Below are positions 27,381-62,800 of a stretch of 64,000 nt of DNA, piece after piece. A program made the translations under genes and the position numbers. Origin of the DNA: Lithospermum erythrorhizon (taxonomy: Eukaryota; Streptophyta; Magnoliopsida; Boraginales; Boraginaceae). The notes below the pieces were generated by a model. That model had not been told where the DNA came from. It searched no databases and saw only the letters and a program-made list of their open reading frames with translations. The stretch spans positions 806,001-870,000 of the forward strand of contig JADFUC010000765.1 of NCBI GenBank assembly GCA_019722365.1. Direction: 5' to 3'. Numbering within the stretch: position 1 is the first letter of the stretch; every line of letters starts with the position of its first letter.

Positions 27381-27895
27381 AGGAAGATCAACGATTTCAT
27401 TGGGACATCTTGTGAGCCTATGTTACAACAGACTTTGGGCCCGTTTGGGGGAGGGAGGGGGAGAGGATGTTGCGGAAATAAGTCTTTATGTTATTATCCC
27501 AATTAACCTTTTTTTTTATCAAATTGTATTTGATCACTTAGTATACAAATATGTCCAACCAAATAAACCAACTCTTACATCATGGAATAGACGATAAACC
27601 GCAATCAAGATATATAATCAACTTATACAATTTTAAAGCATATGCATATATAACAATAATATAAAAAGTAGAGAGTTTTGTAAAATGAGAACTTGACACG
27701 TCATTTCGGCAAACTTAGTACTCAACTTTTCAACCTTGGAATTTGCAATAACCACTATATATATGGAGCTTCACTCCTCGTACCAATCAACTCAATAAAC
27801 ACTTGAGAAACTATTCAAACAAGTTTTCAGGAACGAGCATTAATATATTCAAGATAAATAAATAACATGCATCTTTAAGATAATTAAGTTCACAA

Positions 27896-50952
<23,057 letters not shown>

Positions 50953-50955
50953 TTG

Positions 50956-51098
50956 CTGAAATTATTCAACCCAAATTATTTATTATACCATATAAAGAAA
51001 CTCAAAATCAACTACTACTAAATAATAATAATAACCCTAATTTTAGTATATAAACAAGCTGAAAAAAAGTACTCCGTATTAGATAAAATTTAGGTTAC
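50956..51098 (-). other. intron in the SYD 5' UTR
   Basis: Three bases upstream of the SYD ATG, a T-rich tract ends in TTTCAG, a good acceptor. 143 bp further upstream is a donor, CTTAG|GTAACC (51098). This implies a non-coding first exon ending at 51099, as is common for large plant regulators. The transcription start is not determined. Confidence 0.65.
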
Positions 51099-52100
51099 CT
51101 AAGAGAAATTGAAGACGAAAATGATCACATATGATGTGTGATTATAAGGTGAATTGCGATTTGAAGAAATATATGAAACCCTAATTAGTGAAATTTTGGG
51201 GGATTTTGATGTAATGATCTATTTTTATATGTATAGATAATAGATAAAATGTCATATGTATTTCTCAAGCGTGTATCACTTCTAATTAAAGCGTGTCAAT
51301 CACGCGGGAACCAATATACACACCAAATAGTGATTTTTAGTATTGAAATAACTATTTTGTATCTAAATATAATTTATGTAACTACTACTCTTGCGAAATG
51401 TTATTTTATCGCGAATATAATTTATGTAAGCTACTACCCAAAATAGGGGCAAAATAGTCATTTCACCCCTCAAACAAACACTATTTGGGTGTGTATAACA
51501 ACTCAGCAATCACGCCCATGGCTTTCCTTTTACCAGTAGTAGCGGAGCTTTAATGAAAATTAAATGGTTTTTTTATTAAAGGGAAGGAACTTGTTATATT
51601 TTGTGTGAATGACTTATCATTTATATTATAAACTCTAAAAAATCAATTTTTTATAAGTAATGCATTCAAAAATTAAAAATATTCAACACATTGTTGTTTT
51701 GCGTTATTACAAACGCTATTAGAGCTAACATTCATACCGGTACAATCCGAATCATTAAAGGCTAATAGAAATATCATGCAAGTTTATAAAACAACCAATA
51801 CTAGTTGGAAACCAAAACAACTTGCACACATCTTGAGTTCTTCATTCTTTAGGGAGTTCCATTCTTTGCTCATCTCAGTCGTCCGAAAATGCCTATTCCA
51901 TACCTGCGAAGTAAATGAATCACTAATAAAATAAAAAGCATGCGATCTACAATTCCTGCTTAAAAGGATGGCCTCTAAGGGACAAACGGCCAAATACTTC
52001 AATGTTGGGGAGCGAGTCATTGCAATTGAATATATGGGTTCCTTCAATTGTTTTCCTTTCTCCCATGATACCATACTAATTAACTAAGATGGAGTTACGG
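51099..52100 (-). promoter_or_regulatory. SYD upstream region
   Basis: About 1 kb between the SYD 5' UTR and the LINE. It contains the SYD leader and presumably its promoter. No clear TATA box in the right place was identified. A minus-strand open frame at 51784-52074 (96 codons) has protein-like composition but no domain I recognise. It may be a gene fragment carried with the repeat, or chance. Confidence 0.45.
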
Positions 52101-52248
52101 CGTGAAATGCCAATACAAATTTTGGCATCCCTTCGACAACGATTCCTAGCACATGAAGACTTTTTAAGGGGGTGATTGTTGTTGACCGTGTTTGGATGGG
52201 TCTCATCCTGATATTTTGTTATATGATTTTTTGATTTTCGTTGGAAGG

Positions 52249-55200
52249 CTAAGTTCTACGAGGAGGCAAGATCATGTATTTTTTGTTGACCATATTTTGA
52301 GAGAGGGTTGATTGGTTAAAGATAAGGTCATTTCTTGTGATCCAAATCATCCAAAGAATACTACAAAAAAGTTGGGTTATGCTTTGATGAGTATTTGAGT
52401 TGATAATATGGGCGATAATGTCCGAAATATTTGTGAATTGACTATGATTTTGAAAGTGGAAGTTGTGTTGCTCCCATGTAAATTTGGCAAATGAGCAAAG
52501 GATGAAGAGATGATTACTAGTTTCAATAGCTTCAGGGCAAAATGGACACTTAGTGGTGGTGCATTTTTTTGTTTTCTTTGTCAAGTGATCCAAAGTCGCT
52601 AATCTATTCAAAAGGACTTTCCAAATAAAGATTTTGATTTTTTGAGGGATTTTCAATTTCCAAAGTTTATTCCAAGTCTCAATTGGAATATTTTTGTGGT
52701 TAGAGGGGATTTTTGAGATGTCTATAGAAATATCTTCCCATAGGAAATTGTCGGTATAATCCTCACAATTAAACCGGAAAATAGCAACGATGAAGTTTAT
52801 TCAACAAAATGGTGTTCCAATGTGAACCATTGATGAGGAGCTCACTGACTTTCTGAGGAGTCGATGTGCAATTTTCAGATTGTTTAAGATGATTCAAAGA
52901 GTTTGGATGGTAATCCGGGATCCAGTGGTCCTTTCAGATGTTAATGTTCTCCCCATTTCCTACTCTCCAAGTCATGTGATTTTTAATTTGATCAAGGTCA
53001 GATCTAAGGCTTTGCTAAGTCCAGGAGGGGTTACTATTATTTTTGTATTATTTATGGGGGAACTTTTAGGATAATATTTTGACTTGAACAAAGAATTCAA
53101 TAGGGTATCCCGATGGTTGACAAGTCGCCATCCGTTCCTGGCAAGGAGGGTAAGGTTAAAATGGTGAAGATGCGTGAAACCTAATCCTCCCTTTTCTTTA
53201 TTGAGGTAGAGAAAGTCCCAATTGATCCAATGAATGCTGATATTTTGAGAGCCACCCCAAAGGAAATTGGCAAGGATTTTGTCGATCTCGTTGAGTGTTG
53301 CAAGAGGGAATTTATAGATTCCAATGGGGTAAATAAGGATCGAGTTGAGAACAAATTTTATGAGGGTAACTCGACCAGAAAAATTAAGGAACTTTGATTT
53401 CCAACTTAAGATTTTATTTTTGATTTTATCCATAATATTTGTAAAAAGGATTTTCTGAAGCGATTAATATCAAGGGAAATACCAAGGTAATTCTCAAACC
53501 AGTTAGATGGGTCAATATTAATTTTGCTTAGTATCGTATCTTTTTAATTTTTTGTGTAAAAGGGCTGAAAGTGTTAATAGATTTATTAAAATTAATAAGT
53601 TTCCCTGAGTCCTTACAAAAATCTTTGATTGTTTTACAAAAAAATTTAATACTTTTTTCGTTTAGGTGAATAAAGAAAAACTGTCATATGCAAAAAGCAA
53701 ATGATTGAATTTGGGGCCATTTCTGGCTATAGAAATTTCATTTAAACATTTTGAATTTTGGAGGGACATGAGAGAGGCTGAGAGGGCCTCCGAGCATAAT
53801 GCGAAGAGAATAGGCGAGAGAGGGTCACCCTGACGGAGACCACACGATGGCTTGGAGGGAATGGTAGTTTGGCCATTGACTAAAACTGAGAATTTGACCG
53901 TGGATATACACTCTTTAATGAGTGTAATCCAATGTTGGGGGAAATTCAATTTAGTCAGGACAGCGGTGAGAAAATCCCAATTGACTCGGTTAAAGGTCTT
54001 GCTCATGTCAATTTTAATGGCTGCGAGCCCAATTTTTTTTTTTACATTTGGAGCTTTGAATGGTGTGGGTGAGTTCTTGAGCCATCAAGATGTTGTATTG
54101 GGCTCCTCTGTCTTGAATAAAGCCATTTTGGTAAGGGGGAAGAAATGAAAGAGAGCTAAGATGAGGCTTAGAATTATTAGTACTGACTTTAAAAACACTT
54201 TATGAGTAACATTACCAAGGGTGATTGGTCTAAAGTCCTTGATCGAGTTGGGTCGGGGGATTTTTTGTATGAGAGTAATGAAGGTGTTATTGATTTCACT
54301 TGTGTTAGGTATTGAGGAAGTCGAGTTGTTTTTGTGAGGGGCTATCTCCAGCCACATTCAATTGGTTTATTGTGAGAATTCAGCAGGGGAATCCATCGAG
54401 GGCAGGGGTTGGCATTTGGAAGAGTCATTTCACTTCTTAAGGGGCTTAGTGGGGTTTCAATTTGGCTCGTTAGGTGTAGTTATGTTAATGATGGTTTCAT
54501 AGTGGGTGTTTTGATTTGAGGCTGGGGAGTGTAGAGAGTTTTGAAAAAATTAATACAATGGTTTTGGATATCTTTTTCAGAAGAAAGGATGGTGTTATCT
54601 TCCGTAATTATTTTCAAAATTGAGTTAACTTTTTATTTGTATTTGACATGAGCATGAAAGAATTTAAAGTTCACATTTCCTTCTGATACTTCTTTGATTT
54701 TGGCTCTTTGTTTCCAGTAAGATTCTTCTAGAGCAAGAAGGCAATCCAACTGGATTCTAAGACTTTTTTCCAATTTTTGATTTTTTTTTTATTTTGAGGT
54801 TTAGATTGAAGATTTTTGAGGGGACGATTGAATATTTTTAATGTTTTGAAAAAAAATTATGAGGCGGGAAGAATTCCAGCTTTTTATTTCATTTTTTGTG
54901 TTTTTGAGCTTAGATAGGAAAATGAAATCATTAGAGTGGGATTTGTGAGAGAAGCTAGGAGGGTCCCCTTTCTCCCATGCTTCCTTGACTAATTTTGCAA
55001 AGTCCGGCGTTGAGAGAAAAAAAAAATCGAATTTGAAGGGTGGGGAAGATTTAATTTCTCTTTTGGTTGAAATGATTAAAAGGCTATGATCCGATCTTTG
55101 GATAGGGAGGATTTTGCAGGTAGCTTGGGGGAAGAAACAATTCCAATCAAAATTACTCATTGCTCGATCCAATTTTCCAAATATTGTATTACCATTTATT

Positions 55201-55889
55201 TTTCCAATCCAAGTATAGTGACAACCCGTAAGATGAATGTCTTCAAATCCAAAAAGGGAAATGAAGTCAAGGAAGGGTATCGAGCCTTGAATTGTTTTAT
55301 GAGGGTTGGGATTTTATCTGAGTTGGTTAACACTTGGTTAAAGTCTCCGTAAAGGTAGGATTGTTGAGAAATGATGTAATTGATTGGCAATGTAATCCCA
55401 AGTTTATTTTCTATGATTTAATTGGGGGTGGCCATATATACATCCAAGATACCAGGGATTACTAATTTCAGAAATAATTTTAAAACACATGAATTTTTTT
55501 GAAAGAGGAATGACTTGCTTATCATTTATTGGAGGAAGAAGCAGGCCAAAGATCACCACTATGTCCTATAACATCAACACCAAAAGTAATTTGAAATAAA
55601 AGACTTGAAAGAAACATATTAGCATTTTTAACAGAGCATAATGTTTCGCATAGAAAGAAAATGTCCAGTTTATAACGCTTGATGAGCGTTATAAAGAAAT
55701 GAATTGTAGAGGTCTAACCGAGACCCCTAAGTTCCAACAAAGGATTTTCCATGATATCATTTGGGGTTGTTTAGGAACAACCACCCAAATTCCTTTATTA
55801 AAATTAGACATTGTGGACTTAATTGAATTAAAAACACTAGTGCAGTTTTTAAATTTATAAATGGACATATTTGATAAGATTGGGTTCAT
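52249..55889 (-). pseudogene. LINE ORF2 remnants (endonuclease, RT, zinc-binding domain)
   Basis: Endonuclease start KILCWN at about 55745; GDFNQVLTNSDK at about 55335; end of the endonuclease with RSDHSLLIIS at about 55090. Reverse transcriptase: TFNRVNWDFL and CGLRQGDPLSPILFALCSEA at 53990-53780, and the active-site block reads FAYDS (about 53680) where active elements have FADD, so a catalytic Asp is displaced or lost. IYPIGIYKFPLATL and FLWGG at about 53320-53250 are typical of the thumb region. The CPFCPEAIETSNHLFILC region at about 52560-52500 is the RT zinc-binding domain. Stops and frame changes separate these blocks. Confidence 0.85.
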
Positions 55890-57302
55890 TCGTTTGGTCG
55901 ATGCTTATCTCCTTGATCTCCAACCGTCTAAAATTGACTTCATGAAAGCTTCTCCAGGGTTGCTCCATACATTGTCATCGATTCCCTCCATCAATTTGAG
56001 GACCGGCTTCGAGTCAGGATTCGCTCTTCTTCTTCTTCCGTCTGACCAAAGCAGTCATCCTTTTGAGAGATTCCTCAACTGAAGCCCGACCTCTCTTTTC
56101 GCCAACAAAACCTCTACTTTCAACCATACCAATTTCATCCGTCCAATAATTAATTTGCCCAACCCTGAAGTGAGATTGATTAAGAATCGACTCAGCAGTA
56201 AAGTTAGAACTTGGCCAGCTTCCCGTAGAACTCTTGAGTCGATTCGCCGATTAAATTTCTTGAGGGTTGTGAAAAAAGATTGGCCTTTCGCTATCAGATT
56301 TGTGATTTCATTGTCCAGAGAAAGAGTCCATCTTGGCTTGAGGGCGAAGGATCCGGAGATTCACTTATCTTTGAGGAGTTTGTCGATTTTTGGAGGGAAT
56401 TCAGTCATATTAATCCAGGGACCAAAAATGAGGAAGTGGGAGTTATCTTTTTCTTCATCAAATTGAAGCATGTTTGAGAAATCTTTAATCTTTCCTTCAA
56501 TTTTTGTATTCCATTCTTGGAAATTTTGGGTTACTACTCCAAGAATACAGATGAGGCTTGGGGTTTTACACATGATGAAGCCATCATAGAAGAGTGGGTT
56601 GAAATATGAGATTGTTGAGAGCCAATTTGTATCCGTCGAGGGGCGGGATGATATCTCAGGCCACTTCTTGGCCGAAATTTGAACTTTATACCCAAACCAT
56701 CAATTGAGTCGCTATAAATGGAAGTAAGCTTGCAAAACCAATCCGGTTGAGGAGCTTTTCCAAGTAAGAGTTCCTTGATTCATCCGATTCCCTACGATTG
56801 CTTCTTAAGGAGTCTTTTACTTTTACCCAATCTTCATAGAATCGGACTCTGATAATGTTGGGGTCTTCCACAACTGTGTTATTATTTAAAGTGGTGAAGG
56901 GGTCATGCTCAGTAATGGACCTTTGAGTTGAAAGTTCTGTTTGTTCCACGAAAATCTATTCAATTTCTTCCTCTATAAGGTCAGGTTAAAGGGGTAGGAT
57001 GTGGAAGTCGTCTGCTGAGTCAGATGATGGAGGGTTTAGGGTGGAGGTGGGGAAGACCAGAGTTGAAGTGAGGGTTAATTTGGGTGGTTGAGGGGAATTC
57101 TAGGAACCGGGGATCTTTGTCTACTGAGAGAGGGGTTGATGTAAGAGAGTGTTGCCTCGTGTGGATAGGGATTGAATGAGCTGGGAGGGATATCTTCTTG
57201 GGCAGGGTGGTACCAAATGTTTTGGAGTGGAACTTTGAGAGGTTTGATGATTGGGGATTTGGACTGGTAGGGGATTTATGATAGGGGTGGTTTGATGAGA
57301 GT

Positions 57303-58313
57303 TTAGAGGGGTGTTATGAATGTGAGGGGTGGGGATTTTATTTGGGGATTTTCTTGAGATGCTAGGTTAATCTCATTTCTGATAAGGGAGTGGTTGGGCC
57401 TATGACTATCATCATGAGGATGTTGGATATCATTCGGATCAGAATCGTGGTCAGAGAGATTGTCCTCTTCAGCTTCATCTAGGGGATCAAAAAGATAAAT
57501 GGTGGTATTCATGTGCTCCTCAGTGTTAGGGAAAGCTTTGATTCTGGGCTCAAAGAGGGGCATATCATAGTCAGTGAAAAGGTCTGAATTTTGGTCTTGG
57601 TTGTTCACGTGAATGTGGTCAAGATAATTGGTCAATGCAGCCTCCGCGTTGTGCCTACAATGGAGGATAGAGTGCCCAATTCTTCTACAATGGTAGCAAG
57701 CTCGGAAGACATTTTCATATATGAAGTTCACCCAAATTATTGTGTTTTCAAGGGTGCGAATGTAGGTGCCTGCAACCAGTGGAGCCGAGAGAGTAACTCG
57801 GATTCTAACACGCACAAATTGCATCGTTTGTGCAAATGGGGAGTACCAGTCTAACACCAAGATTTCTCTGGCTGCTCTTTCCATTCTTCTCACATTCTGC
57901 TCAAAAAAGTATTCCCCAGGTATACCATGAAGTTGGGCCCAAAGATTGATGAAGGGGATATTGAAATTTTGGAAAATCATATTTGGAGTCCAATGGTGAA
58001 GAATGAGGAAGGCCCCATTGATGTTGAGGGGAGATCTCATGACTACATCATCCAGGTTTTCTTCAATAGTGAAGTGGAAAAGGTAGATTGAACCTCTTCG
58101 TTCAACATTGACCACTCCCCTAAGAAGCCAACAATGATCAACATAGGCTTGCACTCTTTCCACATAAAAGAATTCAGCATCTCTTATGAGACCAAGGAGA
58201 GTTCTGGAAAGGTGTGTTATAGCGTCAAGGGCTTGGTCACGATCCATAGGAATGATTAGTCCACGTATGTCTAATGAGGTTGGGGGAGGAGATTGTGGGG
58301 GAGAGTTGTTCAT
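57303..58313 (-). CDS. LINE ORF1 protein (DUF4283 plus zinc knuckle)
   Basis: An open frame of 336 codons. Residues about 20-200 have the DUF4283 pattern of plant retroelement proteins (YVDHCWLLRGVV, LILHHWTPNMIF, INLWAQLHGIP). The segment ACYHCRRIGHSILHC at about 235-250 is a CX2CX4HX4C zinc knuckle for nucleic-acid binding. In the parent element this protein packages the RNA. Further ORF1-like sequence continues in other frames down to about 56000, so this frame is probably truncated by a stop. ATG chosen as the first in frame; about 420 bp of LINE 5' UTR precede it. Confidence 0.75.
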   Translation of the reverse strand: MNNSPPQSPPPTSLDIRGLIIPMDRDQALDAITHLSRTLLGLIRDAEFFYVERVQAYVDHCWLLRGVVNVERRGSIYLFHFTIEENLDDVVMRSPLNINGAFLILHHWTPNMIFQNFNIPFINLWAQLHGIPGEYFFEQNVRRMERAAREILVLDWYSPFAQTMQFVRVRIRVTLSAPLVAGTYIRTLENTIIWVNFIYENVFRACYHCRRIGHSILHCRHNAEAALTNYLDHIHVNNQDQNSDLFTDYDMPLFEPRIKAFPNTEEHMNTTIYLFDPLDEAEEDNLSDHDSDPNDIQHPHDDSHRPNHSLIRNEINLASQENPQIKSPPLTFITPL

Positions 58314-58740
58314 GCTTGAATGTTTGTAGAATTCAGATTGTTTATGTTTGTGGTGTTTAGAATTAGTGAATGGTTGATTATCAGTGTTAAAATGGGATTT
58401 ATGGGGGGTGGGTTTAGTTTTCTATCTGTAATTAGGAACAAAATGATGTTGATTTGCAGTCATCATTACAAAGGAGAAATCCTGATTGGGTAGTGTTTTT
58501 CTGGAAAAAAACAAATGCTCTTGGGCAGAAGGAGAGACGGCTATAGCGTGGGGAAGGGTGGTTGGTAGCGTTGGGAATGAGCTGGGCGTGGGAATTGTTC
58601 TCAGCTGAATTAAATGAGGGAAGAGAAAGGGGATAGAGAGAGGAAAGGATGTCAGAAAGAGGGAATAAGTCTAAATGAAAAAGAATGTTTGTCTGAGGTA
58701 ATGATTGGGGAGAGAGAGTCAAACACAAAGTAAAAAGAAT

Positions 58741-59803
58741 GGATAAGGAATTTGGATTAAATGTGGGTTATGAGTTAGAGATCTTCTTCACAAATGATGG
58801 GGGCAAGCACAATTTTGAATTTTTTTTTAAAGAAAAAGTGTAGTTAAATCAAGTAATAAGGGCTTGTTTTTGGAGAAAATTTGTTATAAGATGGGTACTA
58901 CAACAAGAAAAATTAAAAAGTTGAAATAATAAGTGAACAAGTGTTTTAAAACACGCAAATGATCAAGGATTGATAAAAGATCATATTAAAGTGAAGTTCT
59001 GAAGCGAAAATCCTCCTAAAATAATAGAAAGCTGCTCTTGTTAAGGATTGTATTGTGATGAAAAGCAAGTTTGAAACACTTGCTTTGAGAGAGAATTCGA
59101 AATGAATAAATTTCAACTTCGTTGTAAATGTGATTATAACTAAAAATTTCAAATTTATGGTCTCTTATAACTGGTGTATGGGATTGGAGGAAAGTTTATA
59201 CTCAGTATAATTTTTGAGAAATATGTATCGAGTTTTCTCCAATTACATTTCATTCCAATTCCACACAAAAATAAACACACCCTCATAATTTTTTGTTACA
59301 TCTTTATTTTGAATTTAAAAGTGGAAAATCATTAACAATCAGTTAAATTTTGAAAATTTATTACAGTACATTCTTCAATTTACTCAAAAACATAGTAAAA
59401 TATGCTAGGGACATATTGGTCATTCATATTTTCTACTAGTGGTTTTGATAAGCATTTCTGTGATGTTAGTTTGTCATAACAATTTTAAAGTTGTCGAACT
59501 AGAACTATAAGGATGCTAGTTCCACCACTACATCATTTCGTTTATCTCATGTTTTGGATAATTCAATCCATCATTGAATCTCCTAAAAGCATCAATAAGA
59601 TATACAACATCCGGAATGCACCTTGCATATCCGTTTGTAAGATACACAATTTCAACAAAATTAGAAGCCTTTCCCTCTTCCTCACAGTAAGTAATAAGTA
59701 GTAAATTGTGGCAACCTTAAAACTCCTAACTATACTGAAAGACCCATCTATTTTCCTTCCAAATTGCAATGGACTTCCAGTAACTATACAATTCGGAAAC
59801 AAT
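58741..59803. other. spacer between LINE and ALE2-like gene
   Basis: AT-rich non-coding DNA. It must include the 3' UTR of the ALE2-like gene (stop at 59804) and the LINE 5' boundary, which I cannot place exactly. No other gene is seen. Confidence 0.55.
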
Positions 59804-62800
59804 CTAAAATGACCCGTCTGAGCCTGCGACATCATTCCATGCACGTTTCGATACAAATCCACCATGTTCGCTCGTACTACCTTCTACTCTTTGAAATGCT
59901 GGATTGCGGACTGTCCTCAGAGGGCCGGATCTGTTTCCATGTTTAATTGGTAATGCGACCCTTCCACTCGTCAAACTTGAGCCTGGGAACTGTCTCTTCT
60001 CGAACTCCTCAAGTGGACCCGAACTGTAATCCATTGTCATAAAAGAAGCATGGCCGTAGTTAGGTTGAGGGGTGATCGTACCAGCATTCCACCAACTGCT
60101 GTCGGAAGGGATTAGATCACCTTTAAAATCAGAGCCCCGTCCTGATGATTCTCTCTGGCTATGGCCATCCTCGCAAGTCTCATCAGTGTCGTTGCAGATG
60201 AGCTTAAGTGCCTGCACTACTTCTCCCATGAATGGCCTATGAGTCACCTCAGAATGAACGCACATAGAAGCAATGGCAGCTACTTTTGCCATGTCATCAA
60301 AATTGTAGCTTCCAGCCAACAGAGGGTCTACTAACTGCTCCACGCCTTCTCTACTGGTTAGCAGAGGTCGGGCCCAAGTCACCAGGTTTTCTTGTCCAGG
60401 AGGTTGAGACATGTCCACAGGTTTTCTTCCAGTAAGAAGCTCTAATAAGACAACCCCATAACTATAAACATCACTTTTCACAAGTAGGTGCCCAGTCATT
60501 GCATATTCAGGTGCAACATACCTGATATCACAGTAAGAGTTTGAGCAGCATTTTTTAACCAATACAAAGTATAAAGATAGGTAGCTCAATACGGTTCGAG
60601 TATGAGAATGGCTATGGACAAGTAACTCGCTTTATTTATACTCTATTGAATTTGAATAGATTTATGCATAAATTCAACGTACCCGAAAGTTCCCATGACT
60701 CTTGTTGATATATGATCATGTTTATACTGTTGGCGGGTGACCAAGGACATGGCAGACATATAAATGATGATGTATTATGTTGCAACTTGCAAGTTTGTCT
60801 CTTTACAGATTAGCACAATTACCTTTAGAAGGAAGGCCCAGAATTTACAATATGAGAGTTCACTCAATATGCATCCTAGTGAAGTAAGAAAGGCTACTGA
60901 AAAACATACCATGTAAGTGAGACTCAACATTTCCATTGGAAACCAGCTCATAGACCAAACAGCGCGTACGTTCCTCTATGCATATACCAATCAGCTTTAC
61001 AAGGTTCCTATGATGCAATCGACTCAGCATCTCAACTTCAGCAATGAATTCTCGATCTCCATTCTGATTATCCCGCGTAAGTAACTTTACAGCAACTTCT
61101 GAACCATCACCTAGGATAGCATGATATACTCGTCCAAATCCTCCTTCACCCAAAACCTTTTTCGAACTAAACTTATCTGTTGCCTTGCGAAGCTCTGCAA
61201 GAGAGAATGTCTTAACAGACAGAAGAGAAACTGGCATGGAAGATACCAGGGAAGTGGATGATGAGCTTGGTGGACTAGTTGATAATATTGACCCAAGGCC
61301 TGCAAGAAAAAAAATAACATTCATGTCAGTGTGAATTTTTTGTCATATGAGCACATCAAGAATTTTTTTACTTCATTAATGCAAAGGAGGACGAGCAAAA
61401 TGGCTTGTTACACTACATACGCTTCTTATCTATGGTGAAGTAGTAGATAGTGTTTGCACCCCACACTTGGGTAAATTCGGAAACAGCCTCATTGTTATCA
61501 CAAGGGTAATGCAATATTAAAGGAGAAATACAGTGATGTAGGGAGCATTTGATACTGCAACATCAAGTGTTTGGTTTATTTACCAGTTTCTTATATTAAG
61601 GTTCAGTTCTCCTTTGGGAACTGAACATTTGACAGCCAAAACTTACACATTGTAGCCATATTGGTCACCTACGGTATTGTAAGGTTTTTGCTTTGACATA
61701 GATATATTTATATCCTTAAAAGGAAAAAAGGGCAGCTCATTACATACCCATTTTGTAATGAAAAGTATAGGTGTCGACGAAAGTTTTTAACAGATTAAGT
61801 ACAGAAACGTTTGTGCAGGTCAGGTAACAAACTGCTATGTGCAGCTAAGGTGACAAACTATAGATATTTTTCTCACTCAACCCTAATGTATGAGTTATAT
61901 TTCATTCTTAAACCGACAACAGGGCTGCCCGAGACATCAAACTCTCATTTGTGCAGGATCCTGGAAAATTTGGACCATAGTTGTCAAAGGAGAATGGCAT
62001 AGACGCCCATGATATCCTGAGCCAATAGAGCAGCGGAATCTACCTCTTGGAATGTGGGCCACTACTAAATAAAATAAAATTCTACCCCTTATTGGTAGAG
62101 GAGGAGAAGGAAGCAGAAGTTTAGATTGGATAAATAGACCTGCTGATATGTGATGAACAAAGTGGAAGAGGAAGGGAGCAGGATTAGGGAGTTAGAAGTT
62201 TAACAGGAAAGCAAAAACAAAACTTAACAAAATTGGCCAGTTAGTAGCACCAAATCCGTGATCATTACGGGATGATCCCTATGAGGGTTCAGCTGGCTGT
62301 TTTGTTGCCATCACATAACGGAGTGATCATGCTAGCGGCAATGGGTTCATCTTTCATTGATTGTCTAGATGGTAGTGATGGTGGCAGCGATAGAGTTGTA
62401 CAATAGTTCTGATTTTATATCTGAAAGACAAGTTAGATGTCGAAAATACTCTATTTTTGTAGCACAAATAAGCTGTGAGATGTCCACATCACTGTTTCCG
62501 CCTGTATTTGGGTTAAAATATTGATGGAATGCAAGAAATGAAAACGGAACTCTGTAAACCAGATGATCATACAAATATTCTGGAAGCATAATACCAAATA
62601 GCAAGGTAGGACCAAGAAGTAGGTCAACACCTATATTTAAATAATAGCTAGAAAAATTACCAGATCTTTTGTAAATAGATGGGCCAAATGCTGGACCAAC
62701 CGAAGTTGATGGCCTTCTAGCCTTCTTACATTTCAAAAGAATAACAATTGCACCACAGCAAACCACCAAGAGTACGAATGCAGATGAACCAATGACGAAA

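Larger units (their letters stand above)
25205..27895. other. convergent spacer between SCPL20 and SYD
   Basis: Non-coding AT-rich DNA between two genes that converge on it. It holds a MITE-like segment (25474-25756) and a tandem repeat of about 128 bp (27010-27380), listed separately. The last few hundred bases must include the SYD 3' UTR. No further gene is seen. Confidence 0.6.
52100..58740 (-). mobile_element. L1-type LINE retrotransposon, broken, nearly full length
   Basis: In transcript order the minus strand encodes an ORF1 protein with a DUF4283-like domain and a zinc knuckle (58313-57303), an endonuclease, a reverse transcriptase and a zinc-binding RT-associated domain (down to 52249). 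This is the standard order of plant L1 elements. ORF2 is split over several frames with stops, so the copy is dead. The exact ends, poly(A) tail and target duplication could not be fixed; limits are approximate. It is inserted between the SYD promoter and the 3' end of the ALE2-like gene. Confidence 0.85.

Noticed and set aside
27430..27600. GGGCCCGTTTGG sequence resembling one terminus of a DNA transposon
   Set aside because: No matching inverted terminus or target duplication was found nearby.
51784..52074. Minus-strand 96-codon frame upstream of SYD
   Set aside because: Composition is protein-like, but I recognise no domain and see no exons joining it; not enough to call a gene.
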